NCBI GenBank assembly: GCA_002422725.1 | Contig: DITE01000064.1 | Span: 48,991 to 112,990 of the forward strand | Length of the DNA: 64,000 nt | Source: Bacteroidales bacterium UBA6192 | Lineage (GTDB): Bacteria; Bacteroidota; Bacteroidia; Bacteroidales; F082 | Reading direction: 5' to 3' | Position numbers and translations under genes: made by a program | Shown: piece by piece, positions 8,022 through 17,042 of the stretch | Layout: the number at the start of each line of letters is the position of its first letter | Position numbering within the stretch: the stretch's first letter is position 1 | The notes under the pieces: generated by a model | Seen by the model: only the letters and a program-made list of their open reading frames with translations | What the model was told of the DNA's origin: nothing | Database searches by the model: none

Positions 8022-8369
8022 ATGGTACTACCAACAAATCTTCAACACCTTGCAACGGCAAACGACCTGACTAAAACAATACAAGAACACAATCATGTTA
8101 TGGTATGCTGCGGACGCATGGGACCTATGTGTATTCCAGTGTATGGCATCATGGAAGAGCTTCAGTCCGAATACAAACATGTGGCCTTCAGAGATATGGC
8201 GTTTGATTCTCCGGAAGCACACATAATCCGCAATCTGCCTGAATGCAGGGGCTTCATGGGAATTCCTTTTACAGTTTATTATAAGGACGGAAAGGTAGTT
8301 GCAGCTACAAGCAGCATCCAATCGCGTGATCAGATCACAAGCATACTCGACAGAGAGTTCAAGGGATAA
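8022..8369 (+). CDS. Atypical thioredoxin-like protein without CxxC
   Basis: This 115-residue protein follows the thioredoxin outline: a helix after the first strand, a cis-proline in FMGIPFTVYYKDGKV, and a final helix. The usual WCGPC is replaced by VCCGRMGPMCIPV. The visible cysteines are C29, C30 and C37 (C-C-x6-C), plus C75. It is the first gene of a two-gene unit with thioredoxin reductase 55 bases downstream, so it is probably that reductase's substrate or a dedicated partner. The cysteine arrangement suggests a different disulfide geometry from the two standard thioredoxins at 3.2-4.1 kb. Membership in the thioredoxin fold is likely; its function is not known to me. Confidence 0.75.
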   Translation: MVLPTNLQHLATANDLTKTIQEHNHVMVCCGRMGPMCIPVYGIMEELQSEYKHVAFRDMAFDSPEAHIIRNLPECRGFMGIPFTVYYKDGKVVAATSSIQSRDQITSILDREFKG

Positions 8370-8389
8370 ATTCATGCTAAACATGAATT
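8369..8389 (+). other. Intercistronic hairpin between the thioredoxin-like gene and trxB
   Basis: A perfect 8-bp stem AATTCATG/CATGAATT with a CTAAA loop overlaps the stop codon of the first gene. Only CCTTTT follows, so it would be at most a weak terminator. It may set the relative mRNA levels of the two genes. Confidence 0.5.
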
Positions 8390-8424
8390 CCTTTTAAATC
8401 AAGCTATTGCTTAAAGGAAAGAAT

Positions 8425-9393
8425 ATGGAAAATAATCATTTTCACACCATTGTTATCGGAGCTGGCCCTGCTGGCCTTACGGCCGGCATCTATCTTTCGA
8501 GAGCCAAAATGAAAACACTGGTTTTGGACTCTGGAATTGCAGGCGGACAGCTGATATTGACGCATGAAGTGGCCAATTATCCGGGAATTGAAAAGATTTC
8601 AGGATATGCCTTAAGTGAAAATATGCGCAAGCAAGCCCTGAAATTCGGTTGTGAGATGCTGTCCGGCATTTCCATAGCAACCATTGATTTCGAGTCAACA
8701 ATGAAGTCATTGAGCCTGACCAACGGTAAAAAGTTTACAGCTGATACGATCATTCTGGCAACTGGCGGCCGGTCACGAACCCTCAATGTAGCCAACGAAG
8801 ACTTTTTCAAAGGTCGTGGGATTTCCTATTGTGCTACATGTGATGGCGACTTTTTTCAAGATAAAGAAATTGCTGTTGTTGGAGGTGGTAATACTGCTCT
8901 GGAAGAAGCAGTATCATTAACAAAATATGCCAGCAAGGTTACCCTGATTCACATGCTCGATCATTTTCAGGCTTTTGCCCATGCACAGGAGGAAGCTATG
9001 AATAACCCCAAAATCAGTTTCATGATGAATTCCCGAATAACTTCCTTTAACGGAGTTGATAAGCTTGAATCGGTGAACATTGAAAACTTACTGACCCACG
9101 AACAGACTGAAATGAAGCTTGATGGAGTGTTCGTGTTTATTGGCTATGAAGCCAACACCGACTTTGTTCAGGGCAAGTGCATCAGGCTGAACGACCGCAA
9201 GGAGATTATCACGGACGAAAAGCTCCAGACAAATGTACCCGGTGTTTTTGCCGCCGGCGATGCGATTGATAAAAAGTACAGGCAAATTACCACAGCCGTT
9301 TCTGATGGAACGATTGCTGCACTGAATGCGATAGAGTTTATCAACACCCGGAAAAGTTTACAGGCAAATCACGCTAACTCATTGATTGTGTGA
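8425..9393 (+). CDS. trxB: Thioredoxin reductase
   Basis: This 322-residue low-molecular-weight flavoprotein has an FAD-binding GAGPAG (residues 12-17) and a redox centre C136-A-T-C139 in YCATCDGDFF. It has an NADPH-site variant VVGGGNTALEEA (the usual D-S is N-T) and a C-terminal FAD motif GVFAAGDAIDKKYRQ. It would transfer electrons from NADPH to a thioredoxin. The ATG at 8425, preceded by AAAGGAAAG, is chosen over an in-frame TTG at 8407. Downstream, the FMN riboswitch region begins its own transcription unit. Confidence 0.93.
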   Translation: MENNHFHTIVIGAGPAGLTAGIYLSRAKMKTLVLDSGIAGGQLILTHEVANYPGIEKISGYALSENMRKQALKFGCEMLSGISIATIDFESTMKSLSLTNGKKFTADTIILATGGRSRTLNVANEDFFKGRGISYCATCDGDFFQDKEIAVVGGGNTALEEAVSLTKYASKVTLIHMLDHFQAFAHAQEEAMNNPKISFMMNSRITSFNGVDKLESVNIENLLTHEQTEMKLDGVFVFIGYEANTDFVQGKCIRLNDRKEIITDEKLQTNVPGVFAAGDAIDKKYRQITTAVSDGTIAALNAIEFINTRKSLQANHANSLIV

Positions 9394-9428
9394 GTTCATT
9401 ATTTTGAATGGTTCTAAATATTACCTTC

Positions 9429-9462
9429 ATTGGTCACCCATTCCATAAAAGAATTAATTTTG
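9429..9462 (+). promoter_or_regulatory. Promoter of the FMN-riboswitch transcript
   Basis: TAATTTTG at 9455-9462 is an exact -7 match. ATTGG at 9429-9433 is a -33-like box 21 bases upstream. The transcript would start near 9468, immediately before the riboswitch P1 stem. Confidence 0.6.
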
Positions 9463-9469
9463 CCCTTGA

Positions 9470-9589
9470 AATTCTTCAGGGCAGGGCGAAATTCCCGATC
9501 GGCGGTTATAGTCCGCGACTCCTGCAATAGCAGGACTGAGCCGGTGAAATTCCGGAACCGACAGTTAAAGTCTGGATGGTAGAAGGATT
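9470..9589 (+). ncRNA. FMN riboswitch (RFN element)
   Basis: The conserved RFN blocks are present in order: CTTCAGGGCAGGGCGAAATT, CCCGATCGGCGGT, GTCCGCGAC, GAGCCGGTGAAATTCCGG, AACCGACAGT, and GGATGGTAGAAGGAT. The closing P1 helix is AATTCTTC (9470-9477) with GAAGGATT (9582-9589). The element senses flavin mononucleotide. About 100 bases downstream is an intrinsic terminator (9690-9721) that acts as the expression platform, so high FMN should stop transcription before the TBDR gene at 9739. The upstream promoter is at 9429-9462. Confidence 0.95.
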
Positions 9590-9689
9590 AGGCCATGTGT
9601 TATCAGCTACAATTGCTTTTGGCATGTAGTAGTTGTATCTATGACAGGATAGTTTTATCCGATCATAATCATTTGGTATGAAGACTTTT

Positions 9690-9721
9690 AGCCCTGCAGC
9701 GTTTCTGACAGGGCTTTTTTT
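9690..9721 (+). terminator. Riboswitch expression-platform terminator
   Basis: AGCCCTG (9690-9696) pairs with CAGGGCT (9709-9715) across a 12-base loop. Seven T follow. It ends 17 bases before the TBDR start codon, so read-through is required for expression of that gene. Confidence 0.9.
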
Positions 9722-9738
9722 ATTAATACCAAATCAAA

Positions 9739-12300
9739 ATGAAAAGATTACCAATTTTTGTACTGTTCTTATTCGCATTGAACATTTTAAATGCCCAATC
9801 GCTTCTTAAGGGCAAGGTGGTCGACCAATTATCTATGAAACCGCTGGCTAATGCACAGATTACTGTTGAAGGTCAGATGAATGGTGGATTAAGCAATCCG
9901 GAAGGAGTTTTTGAAGTAGAAATTTCAGATTTTCCGGCTCTCCTTCACATTAGCTTTATTGGCTATGAAAGCAAATCCATAATGATTACTGAACCAAACC
10001 GGGAGTTGGTTGTGGTCAGCCTCAGGACAAAAGCATTTCAGTTGTCGGAAGTTCACGTCACCGTAAACAATGCGCGTGAAAGACATAGTCCTGTTTCATT
10101 CAGCACTGTAGCTGCAAGTCAGATTGAAACGCAACTTGGCGACAGGCCTATGCCCGAAATAGCACAATTTACACCGGGCATATACGCATCAAGGGATGGT
10201 GGCGGCTCAGGAGATGCCACAATCAGCATCAGAGGTTTTCAACAGGAGAACATTGCTGTCTTGCTTAATGGAGTCCCGATAAACGGTGCTGAAAACGGGC
10301 TTGTATACTGGAACAACTGGATTGGGCTCACCGAAGCAACAGCGTCGGTTCAACTTCAGCGTGGCATAGGTGCTTCGAAGGTAGCATTGAATTCTGTTGG
10401 TGGCACGATCAATATAGTAACAAAACAAAGTGATCAAACTCAAGGCGCTTCCTTTTCTTATCAGCTTACAAATTACGGGAACACCAAAACTTCGTTTGGC
10501 TACAGAACCGGAGTGCATGATGGCTGGTCGCTGTCGTTTATGGGTTCCCGCACGAAGGGTGATGGCTATGTTGATGGAACCTATGTTGACGCCTGGGCAT
10601 ATTATGTTGATCTGCAGAAAACCATCAACACAAAACATGCTTTGCAGTTTACGGCTCTTGGGGGGCCTGAGAAGCATGGGCAGCGAAGCCTGAAAATGAG
10701 CAAGTCAGAAATTGATTTATACGGAATAAAGCACAACAAGGAATGGGGTAGCTATAACGGACAGATGAATAATGCTTCAGAGAATTTCTATCACAAACCT
10801 CACCTTGCCCTGAATCATTATTGGCAAACTTCGGAACAGGCAACACTGACAACATCTGCCTATTTTACACCCGGATGGGGAGGCGGCAAATGGCAGGACA
10901 GTTTTCAATATGGACCCGGGATATTTGATTTCAGAAATCCATCCGGACAAATTGACTGGGACGCAATTTATAACTATAATGCGAACAACTCAGCCCAGTA
11001 TACATTGGATAACGGTAACACTGTCAGCGGTTTCTCTAATTTGGTACAGACACATTTTCTGGCAAGTCATGTCTGGGCAGGTTTAATTTCATTCTACGAC
11101 TGGCAAATCAATCCAACAACGAAACTAATTACTGGTGTACATTACAAATACTTTAAATCGAGGCTTCAACAAAAGGTGAATGATTTGCTGGGAGGCCAGT
11201 TCTATATTGATGATTTTAGTTGGTCGTTGGCAGGTGTCGCAAACCGCGAACAGATAAAAATGCCAGGTGATGTAATACGCATCAACAACGGAGCTATCCT
11301 GCACAATTCCAGTCTGTTTGTGCAGATTGAGAAGTCATTTGGCCTACTGAATGCATTTGTTGGTGGAACAATATCCAATGCAAGGTATCAGCGTTTTGAT
11401 CCATACAACTATCCAACAGATATTTACAGTGATCGTGTTGCAAGAAACGGAAACGACCTAAAGGCTGGTATCAACTATAACCTGAATGAAAACCACAATT
11501 TTTATTTGAATGGCGGCTACTTTAGCAAAACCCCCTATTACAAATATGTATTTGGTAACTTCTCCAATGTTCCTGTAAAAGATATTGGCAATGAAATGGT
11601 AACTACTGCCGAAATTGGTTACGGATACAAAAGAAACGGACACTCATTGCATGTAAATGCTTATAGCACTTTATGGAAAGATGTTTCATTTCTATCGAAC
11701 GAATACATTCAACTTGAAAATAATTCGCAAACAAGAGCAATGGTAAATGGTTTGGATGCCCTGCATAATGGACTGGAGATTGAAACATCCATCAAGTTAC
11801 ACAAAAGCATTACAATTGGCGGATTATTGTCAGCCGGTGATTGGAAATGGAAGAATGATGTAAGTGCCAGGCTATTCAATGATAGTAATATAGTCGTTGA
11901 CACGGTTATGGTTTTTGCCGATGGACTAAAGGTTGGCGGGCATCCACAATTTCAGGCAGGGCTATTTACCCAAATCCAAACCAAAAACAACTTTCAATTT
12001 AAGGCCGAATGGCAATTCTTTGACAAGCGCTATGCGAGTTTTGACCCGGCTAACAGGCATGACCGGGACGACAGGGCGCATGCTTACCGGCTTCCATCCT
12101 TTCAACAAATGAATCTGTATTTGCAAATACCCATAAACTTCAATAAAGCAGAAGGATTGATATTTGCCGGGTGCTATAATCTGTTCGATGAAACTTACAT
12201 TTTAAAAGGCGAAGATGGCAGCCAGCACAATCTTGACACCTTCAGGGGGTTCTGGTCATTTGGCCGCACATTTAGTTTCGGAATAAACGTAAAAATTTAG
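9739..12300 (+). CDS. TonB-dependent receptor under FMN riboswitch control (candidate flavin importer)
   Basis: This 853-residue protein has a signal peptide (1-20, ending LNAQ) and a carboxypeptidase-like beta-sandwich (about 22-100). The plug domain (about 110-230) includes ISIRGFQQENIAVLLNGVPI and GIGASKVALNSVGGTINIVT, and a 22-strand-type barrel ends in FGINVKI. Such receptors take up a scarce substrate through the outer membrane with energy from TonB. The FMN riboswitch and terminator directly in front make riboflavin or a related flavin the most likely substrate. No flavin-biosynthesis or inner-membrane riboflavin transporter gene lies nearby, and the next gene appears to be separately expressed. 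The substrate is inferred from regulation only. Confidence 0.88.
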   Translation: MKRLPIFVLFLFALNILNAQSLLKGKVVDQLSMKPLANAQITVEGQMNGGLSNPEGVFEVEISDFPALLHISFIGYESKSIMITEPNRELVVVSLRTKAFQLSEVHVTVNNARERHSPVSFSTVAASQIETQLGDRPMPEIAQFTPGIYASRDGGGSGDATISIRGFQQENIAVLLNGVPINGAENGLVYWNNWIGLTEATASVQLQRGIGASKVALNSVGGTINIVTKQSDQTQGASFSYQLTNYGNTKTSFGYRTGVHDGWSLSFMGSRTKGDGYVDGTYVDAWAYYVDLQKTINTKHALQFTALGGPEKHGQRSLKMSKSEIDLYGIKHNKEWGSYNGQMNNASENFYHKPHLALNHYWQTSEQATLTTSAYFTPGWGGGKWQDSFQYGPGIFDFRNPSGQIDWDAIYNYNANNSAQYTLDNGNTVSGFSNLVQTHFLASHVWAGLISFYDWQINPTTKLITGVHYKYFKSRLQQKVNDLLGGQFYIDDFSWSLAGVANREQIKMPGDVIRINNGAILHNSSLFVQIEKSFGLLNAFVGGTISNARYQRFDPYNYPTDIYSDRVARNGNDLKAGINYNLNENHNFYLNGGYFSKTPYYKYVFGNFSNVPVKDIGNEMVTTAEIGYGYKRNGHSLHVNAYSTLWKDVSFLSNEYIQLENNSQTRAMVNGLDALHNGLEIETSIKLHKSITIGGLLSAGDWKWKNDVSARLFNDSNIVVDTVMVFADGLKVGGHPQFQAGLFTQIQTKNNFQFKAEWQFFDKRYASFDPANRHDRDDRAHAYRLPSFQQMNLYLQIPINFNKAEGLIFAGCYNLFDETYILKGEDGSQHNLDTFRGFWSFGRTFSFGINVKI

Positions 12301-12478
12301 CCCAGGTTGCAGTTCATTTTTGGCATTTATTAACATTATTAAACATCTAAATTTCTGACGATAAATTCATTATTGTACTTACTGATAAAACAACATATTT
12401 TGTTAACAATTTATTAAAATCCACCGGAAACCTTTTCTATATTTTTACTTCCTGAAACCCTAACTAAATTTATATTGT

Positions 12479-15400
12479 ATGAAAAAACGTTTATTATTCT
12501 TAATCATGAGTTTGCTTTTCATTGGTGGGCAAACTGCCTTTTCACAAGGCTCAACAACAGCATCTATGAATGGTAAAGTTGCCTCCTCAATCGGAGAAAC
12601 ATTACCTGGTGCAACAGTCATTGCAACGCACGAACCATCAGGCACCAGATATGGTACAATTACACAGGCTGATGGACGCTTTAATATACCCGGCATGAGG
12701 GTAGGTGGCCCGTATAAGGTTTCTGTAACTTTTGTCGGTTTTTCTGAATGGCAGGCTTCGGATGTTTTTCTCAATTTAGGCGAGAATAAGTATTTATCAG
12801 CAAGTTTAACCGAAATAGGTGTTCAATTGCAAGAAATTGCAGTCGTTGCCAAGGCTGGATCTGTTGGTCAGAATACAGGAACCAGCACAAATATTAGTTC
12901 TCAGACGATAGAGAACATGCCATCAATCAACCGCAATGTTAACGACTATATCCGTCTGACTCCACAAGCTAGTAGCTATGGCGAAGGAATCAGTTTTGCG
13001 GGAACGAACAACCGCTACAATGCAATCTACATTGACGGTGCTGTAAACAATGACGTTTATGGGTTGGCATCATCAGGCACTAATGGTGGTCAGACAGGGA
13101 TATCACCTTTCAGCATTGACATTATTGATCAATTACAAGTAGTTCTTTCACCGTATGATGTAACTTATGGTGGTTTTGCAGGAGGCGGCATAAATGCCGT
13201 AACTAAATCGGGGACAAACCAATTTAAAGGAACAGGCTATTATTATGTAAAAAATCAGAATCTGGTTGGCAAAACCAATGGTATATTGGCTGAAAGACTT
13301 TCTTTGGACGAAAGAGAAAAAGTAGCTGATTTCACGGAAACAACTTATGGAGCTTCTTTCGGTGGCCCGATTATCAAAGACAAGTTATTTGTTTTCGCAA
13401 ACTTTGAAATACAGAAAGATGAAACCCCAACTCCATTTGATATTTCTGAGTACACATCTATTGAAAACAGAGCATCCGTAGCTGATCTCGAAACGCTTCG
13501 TAGCTTTTTAATAAATACGTATGATTACGATCCGGGCAATTTCGGCAACACTGCCCAGAATCTTGATGGAGTAAAATTGTTTGCGAAGATCGATTATAAT
13601 ATTGACGATAACCATAGGCTTACTTTGCGTCATCAATACACCAAGTCTGAAAACTATGAGAGATATGCCGGAAACAGAAACACCGTTAACTTCTCGAATA
13701 ATGGATTCTATTTTCCAAGCACAACAAACTCATCAGCCCTTGAACTCAATTCAAGATTCGGTTCCGATTATTCAAATCACTTTATTTTGAGCCGCGTATC
13801 TGTCAGAGATGACCGTGACCCTATAGGTAAAGATTTCCCTTATGTATTTATTGAAGATGGAAATGGAATCATTCGCTTTGGATCAGAAGAATTCTCTACC
13901 GCAAACAGGCTCGATCAGGATATAATCACTATTACCGATAACTTCAATATCTACAAAGGTGCTCACACCATTACTGTGGGAATGCACAATGAGATTTATA
14001 GTGCTTATAATGTCTTCATTGGTCAAAACTATGGCACCTACAGATACGACAGTTTAGAAGCATTCTTGCAGGGCCTTCCTGCTAAAGAATATGACAGATC
14101 ATATTCGCTGGTTGACAATATTGCCGGAAATAAAACTGCCGCCGCAGCTGATTTCAACGCCATGCAACTTGGCTTTTACATTCAGGATGAATGGACAGTG
14201 AACAATAATCTGACCTTAACAGGAGGTTTGAGGTTTGATTTACCAATCATCAACACTGCATTGGAAGTTGACAATTATTTCTATGATAGTGCTGTTATTG
14301 CTATGCAAGACCAATACCCCGCTGCTAAAGGTACCATTGCCGGAAGTATGCCTCAAGGACAGATTATGTTAAGCCCAAGATTAGGTTTCTCCTATGATAT
14401 TTTTGGCAATGGCAAACACATTGTACGTGGTGGTTTAGGTATTTTCACAAGCAGAATACCTTTCGTTTGGCCAGGTGCTATGTATACCAACAATGGTCTT
14501 ACCCTTGGCAGAGTTGACGAATCAAGCATTGATGGAGATATTTTCTTTAATCCAGATGTTCAAAGCCAGCCAACCAATCCTAACTTCGCGATCCCATCAG
14601 GTCAGATTGACATTTTTACAAAAGATTTCAAATACCCACAGGTATTCAGAACCAATCTTGCCTACGACTTTATACTTCCTGGCGGAATTGAGGCAACAAT
14701 TGAGGCTCTTTATACAAAAACCCTGAATAATATATTGTATACCAATATTAACTCTGACACAGCTGTCAAATTCAAATGGACAGGATCACCTGACAACAGG
14801 AATGTCTATTTTAATAAAAACATTAACAGCACTTATTCAGCCGTTTATCTTGCATCGAATACTTCTGAAGGGTATACTTATAACCTTTCTGCTTCGTTCG
14901 CTAAGAAATTCGAATTTGGTTTATCAGCGCTTTTAGCTTATAGCTATGGAGATGCCTACGCATTAAGTGAAGGTACATCGTCACAAAATTCTTCACAATG
15001 GAGAGGACAAGTAAACATTAACGGAAGAAACAATCCTGAATATGGCCGCTCTGATTTTGCTGCCGGTCATAGGATTGTTACAGCGCTCACGTATGCTTAC
15101 AATTGGACAAAAGATGGAGCAAATAAAACAACTGTTTCTCTGTTCATGAATAGTCAGTCTGGCACTCCTTATTCCTATATTATTGATGGGTCAAATGCAA
15201 GAAATCTAAATGCTGAAAGAGGCAGCACCAGTGCCAACAGAAGCCTTGTATTTATTCCCAATGACGCCTCGGATATTAATTTAGTTGATTACACTTCAGG
15301 AGACGTAACTGTTACTGCTGCTGAACAATGGACTAACCTGAATAATTTGATCGAGGATGATAAATACCTGAGTAAAAATCGCGGAAAGTATGCTGAGAAA

Positions 15401-15733
15401 AACGGTGCATGGGCTCCATTCACAACAATTTTCGATGTAGCAATACGCCATGATTTTGGTCTGAAATTTGGCTCAAATACACATAAGTTCCAGTTATCCC
15501 TTGATATTGCAAACGTTGGCAATATGCTTAACAAAGACTGGGGCACCATCTATACCATCCCGGGTACACAATTCAACAATTACCTTCTATATCAGTTTGA
15601 GGGATACGAATCAGATGGAACAACGCCCAAATTCACTTTCAGAAATGATAAAACCGGCCTTGATAGCTATGGGATTGCAAATTTTGCTTCTCGTTGGAAC
15701 ATGCTGTTTGGAGTACGGTATATTTTTAATTAG
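12479..15733 (+). CDS. Oar-like TonB-dependent receptor
   Basis: This 1084-residue outer-membrane protein has a signal peptide ending AFSQG, a carboxypeptidase-regulatory-like domain (about 25-115, GKVASSIGETLPGATVIATH), and a plug with SIDIIDQLQVVLSPYDVTYG and GGGINAVTKSGTNQFKGTGY. A long barrel ends in LFGVRYIFN. The plug pattern is typical of the Oar group of large Bacteroidota and myxobacterial receptors, whose substrates are mostly unknown. A TATATTTT at 12438-12445 is a 7 of 8 match to the -7 element. The 178-base upstream spacer is AT-rich and holds no clear terminator. A strong terminator follows at 15751. Confidence 0.88.
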   Translation: MKKRLLFLIMSLLFIGGQTAFSQGSTTASMNGKVASSIGETLPGATVIATHEPSGTRYGTITQADGRFNIPGMRVGGPYKVSVTFVGFSEWQASDVFLNLGENKYLSASLTEIGVQLQEIAVVAKAGSVGQNTGTSTNISSQTIENMPSINRNVNDYIRLTPQASSYGEGISFAGTNNRYNAIYIDGAVNNDVYGLASSGTNGGQTGISPFSIDIIDQLQVVLSPYDVTYGGFAGGGINAVTKSGTNQFKGTGYYYVKNQNLVGKTNGILAERLSLDEREKVADFTETTYGASFGGPIIKDKLFVFANFEIQKDETPTPFDISEYTSIENRASVADLETLRSFLINTYDYDPGNFGNTAQNLDGVKLFAKIDYNIDDNHRLTLRHQYTKSENYERYAGNRNTVNFSNNGFYFPSTTNSSALELNSRFGSDYSNHFILSRVSVRDDRDPIGKDFPYVFIEDGNGIIRFGSEEFSTANRLDQDIITITDNFNIYKGAHTITVGMHNEIYSAYNVFIGQNYGTYRYDSLEAFLQGLPAKEYDRSYSLVDNIAGNKTAAAADFNAMQLGFYIQDEWTVNNNLTLTGGLRFDLPIINTALEVDNYFYDSAVIAMQDQYPAAKGTIAGSMPQGQIMLSPRLGFSYDIFGNGKHIVRGGLGIFTSRIPFVWPGAMYTNNGLTLGRVDESSIDGDIFFNPDVQSQPTNPNFAIPSGQIDIFTKDFKYPQVFRTNLAYDFILPGGIEATIEALYTKTLNNILYTNINSDTAVKFKWTGSPDNRNVYFNKNINSTYSAVYLASNTSEGYTYNLSASFAKKFEFGLSALLAYSYGDAYALSEGTSSQNSSQWRGQVNINGRNNPEYGRSDFAAGHRIVTALTYAYNWTKDGANKTTVSLFMNSQSGTPYSYIIDGSNARNLNAERGSTSANRSLVFIPNDASDINLVDYTSGDVTVTAAEQWTNLNNLIEDDKYLSKNRGKYAEKNGAWAPFTTIFDVAIRHDFGLKFGSNTHKFQLSLDIANVGNMLNKDWGTIYTIPGTQFNNYLLYQFEGYESDGTTPKFTFRNDKTGLDSYGIANFASRWNMLFGVRYIFN

Positions 15734-15750
15734 TTGATCTAATTGGTTTC

Positions 15751-15788
15751 AAAAGGGGTTGCTTTAATAAATCAACCCCTTTTGTCTT
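15751..15788 (+). terminator. Intrinsic terminator after the Oar-like receptor gene
   Basis: An 11-bp perfect stem AAAAGGGGTTG/CAACCCCTTTT (15751-15761 and 15773-15783) with an 11-base loop is followed by a T-rich tract. The A-rich 5' side would also allow minus-strand termination. Confidence 0.85.
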
Positions 15789-15824
15789 TTCGCGTAACAC
15801 TTTTAATATCAATCTATTTCCTCT

Positions 15825-17036
15825 ATGAAAAGGCAACTATTCTTTATCATTGCTTGCACACATTTTTTGTTTTCATGTTCAAATTCCGAAATTCAAACAA
15901 ACAAACAATACGTTGTCGTCCTCTCCATGGATGGTTTCCGCTGGGATTATCCCGATAAGGCTTCAACCCCTAACCTCGATTTCATTGCTGCCAATGGCGT
16001 AAAGGCGGAACGACTCATTCCCTGTTTTCCGACAAAAACCTTCCCGAATCATTATTCCATTGCGACTGGATTATACATTGACAATCATGGAATTGTCCTG
16101 AATAATTTTCATTCACCCGAGTTTGGCCAGGATTACAACAAAGGCAACAGGGCAAGTGTTGAAGATGGCAAATTCTATGATGGAGAGCCCATCTGGGTAA
16201 CCGCTGAAAAGCAAGGTGTCAGAACTGCATCGTATTTTTGGGTTGGCAGTGAAGCAGATATTGATGGAATTAGTCCAACCTATCAGAAAATGTACGACCA
16301 CAAATTTCCTTATTCACAACGCATCGATAGTGTGATTTCATGGTTAAGCCTGCCAGAAGCCCAACGGCCTCAACTGATTATGTGGTATATGGATGAGCCC
16401 GACTGGAGTGGTCACCGTTTCGGCCCCGAAGGTGACGATCTGAAACCGGTGATTAGCAGAATGGACAGCCTCGTGGGCGTTTTTATGAAAGCTATGCTTG
16501 AACTACCCCATGCCAGTCAGATTAATTTTATCGTACTATCGGATCATGGCATGGCGCAATTATCGCCCGAAAGAAGGGTTATTCTTGATCAATATGTTGA
16601 TACCGCTAAAATTGCGATCATCGATGGATGGAATCCTAATTTTAACCTTAAGGTCAAAGAAGGTTATCTGGAGGAAGTGTATGACAGCCTGCGTAAAATT
16701 GAACACCTGCATGTCTGGAAAAGCAGTGAAGTTCCCGAACGGATGCATTATGGCAAACACCCCCGTACACATGACCTGGTCATTGTAGCCGAAAACAACT
16801 GGAGTGTTTACTGGTCATGGGCTATTGGCAACGAAACAGGGGCCCATGGATTTGATAATGAATTTACGGATATGCATGCTATCTTTTATGCCATGGGACC
16901 TGGTTTTAAAAAAGGCTATCATTCCGAACCCATCCCCAACATCGACATTTACCCACTTCTGGCAAAACTTCTTAACATACAGCCGGCTCCTGTTGATGGA
17001 AATCTTGACAGGGTAAACAAAATGCTTAAAAATTAA
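15825..17036 (+). CDS. ENPP-like nucleotide pyrophosphatase/phosphodiesterase lipoprotein
   Basis: This 403-residue protein has a lipobox LFSC (C18) and a type I phosphodiesterase / nucleotide pyrophosphatase fold. D36 in LSMDGFRWD binds metal and T72 in FPTKTFPNHY is the catalytic threonine. Later metal ligands appear in MDEPDWSGHRFGP, LSDHGMAQ and GAHGFDNEF. It should hydrolyse phosphodiesters or pyrophosphates on the cell surface or in the periplasm. The next gene, a PhoD-like phosphatase, begins 6 bases after its stop codon, so the pair forms an operon for phosphate release from organic phosphates. Confidence 0.88.
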   Translation: MKRQLFFIIACTHFLFSCSNSEIQTNKQYVVVLSMDGFRWDYPDKASTPNLDFIAANGVKAERLIPCFPTKTFPNHYSIATGLYIDNHGIVLNNFHSPEFGQDYNKGNRASVEDGKFYDGEPIWVTAEKQGVRTASYFWVGSEADIDGISPTYQKMYDHKFPYSQRIDSVISWLSLPEAQRPQLIMWYMDEPDWSGHRFGPEGDDLKPVISRMDSLVGVFMKAMLELPHASQINFIVLSDHGMAQLSPERRVILDQYVDTAKIAIIDGWNPNFNLKVKEGYLEEVYDSLRKIEHLHVWKSSEVPERMHYGKHPRTHDLVIVAENNWSVYWSWAIGNETGAHGFDNEFTDMHAIFYAMGPGFKKGYHSEPIPNIDIYPLLAKLLNIQPAPVDGNLDRVNKMLKN

Positions 17037-17042
17037 TTGATT

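Noticed and set aside
12438..12445. TATATTTT as a firm promoter of the Oar-like receptor
   Set aside because: Only 7 of 8 positions match in AT-rich sequence; mentioned but not listed.
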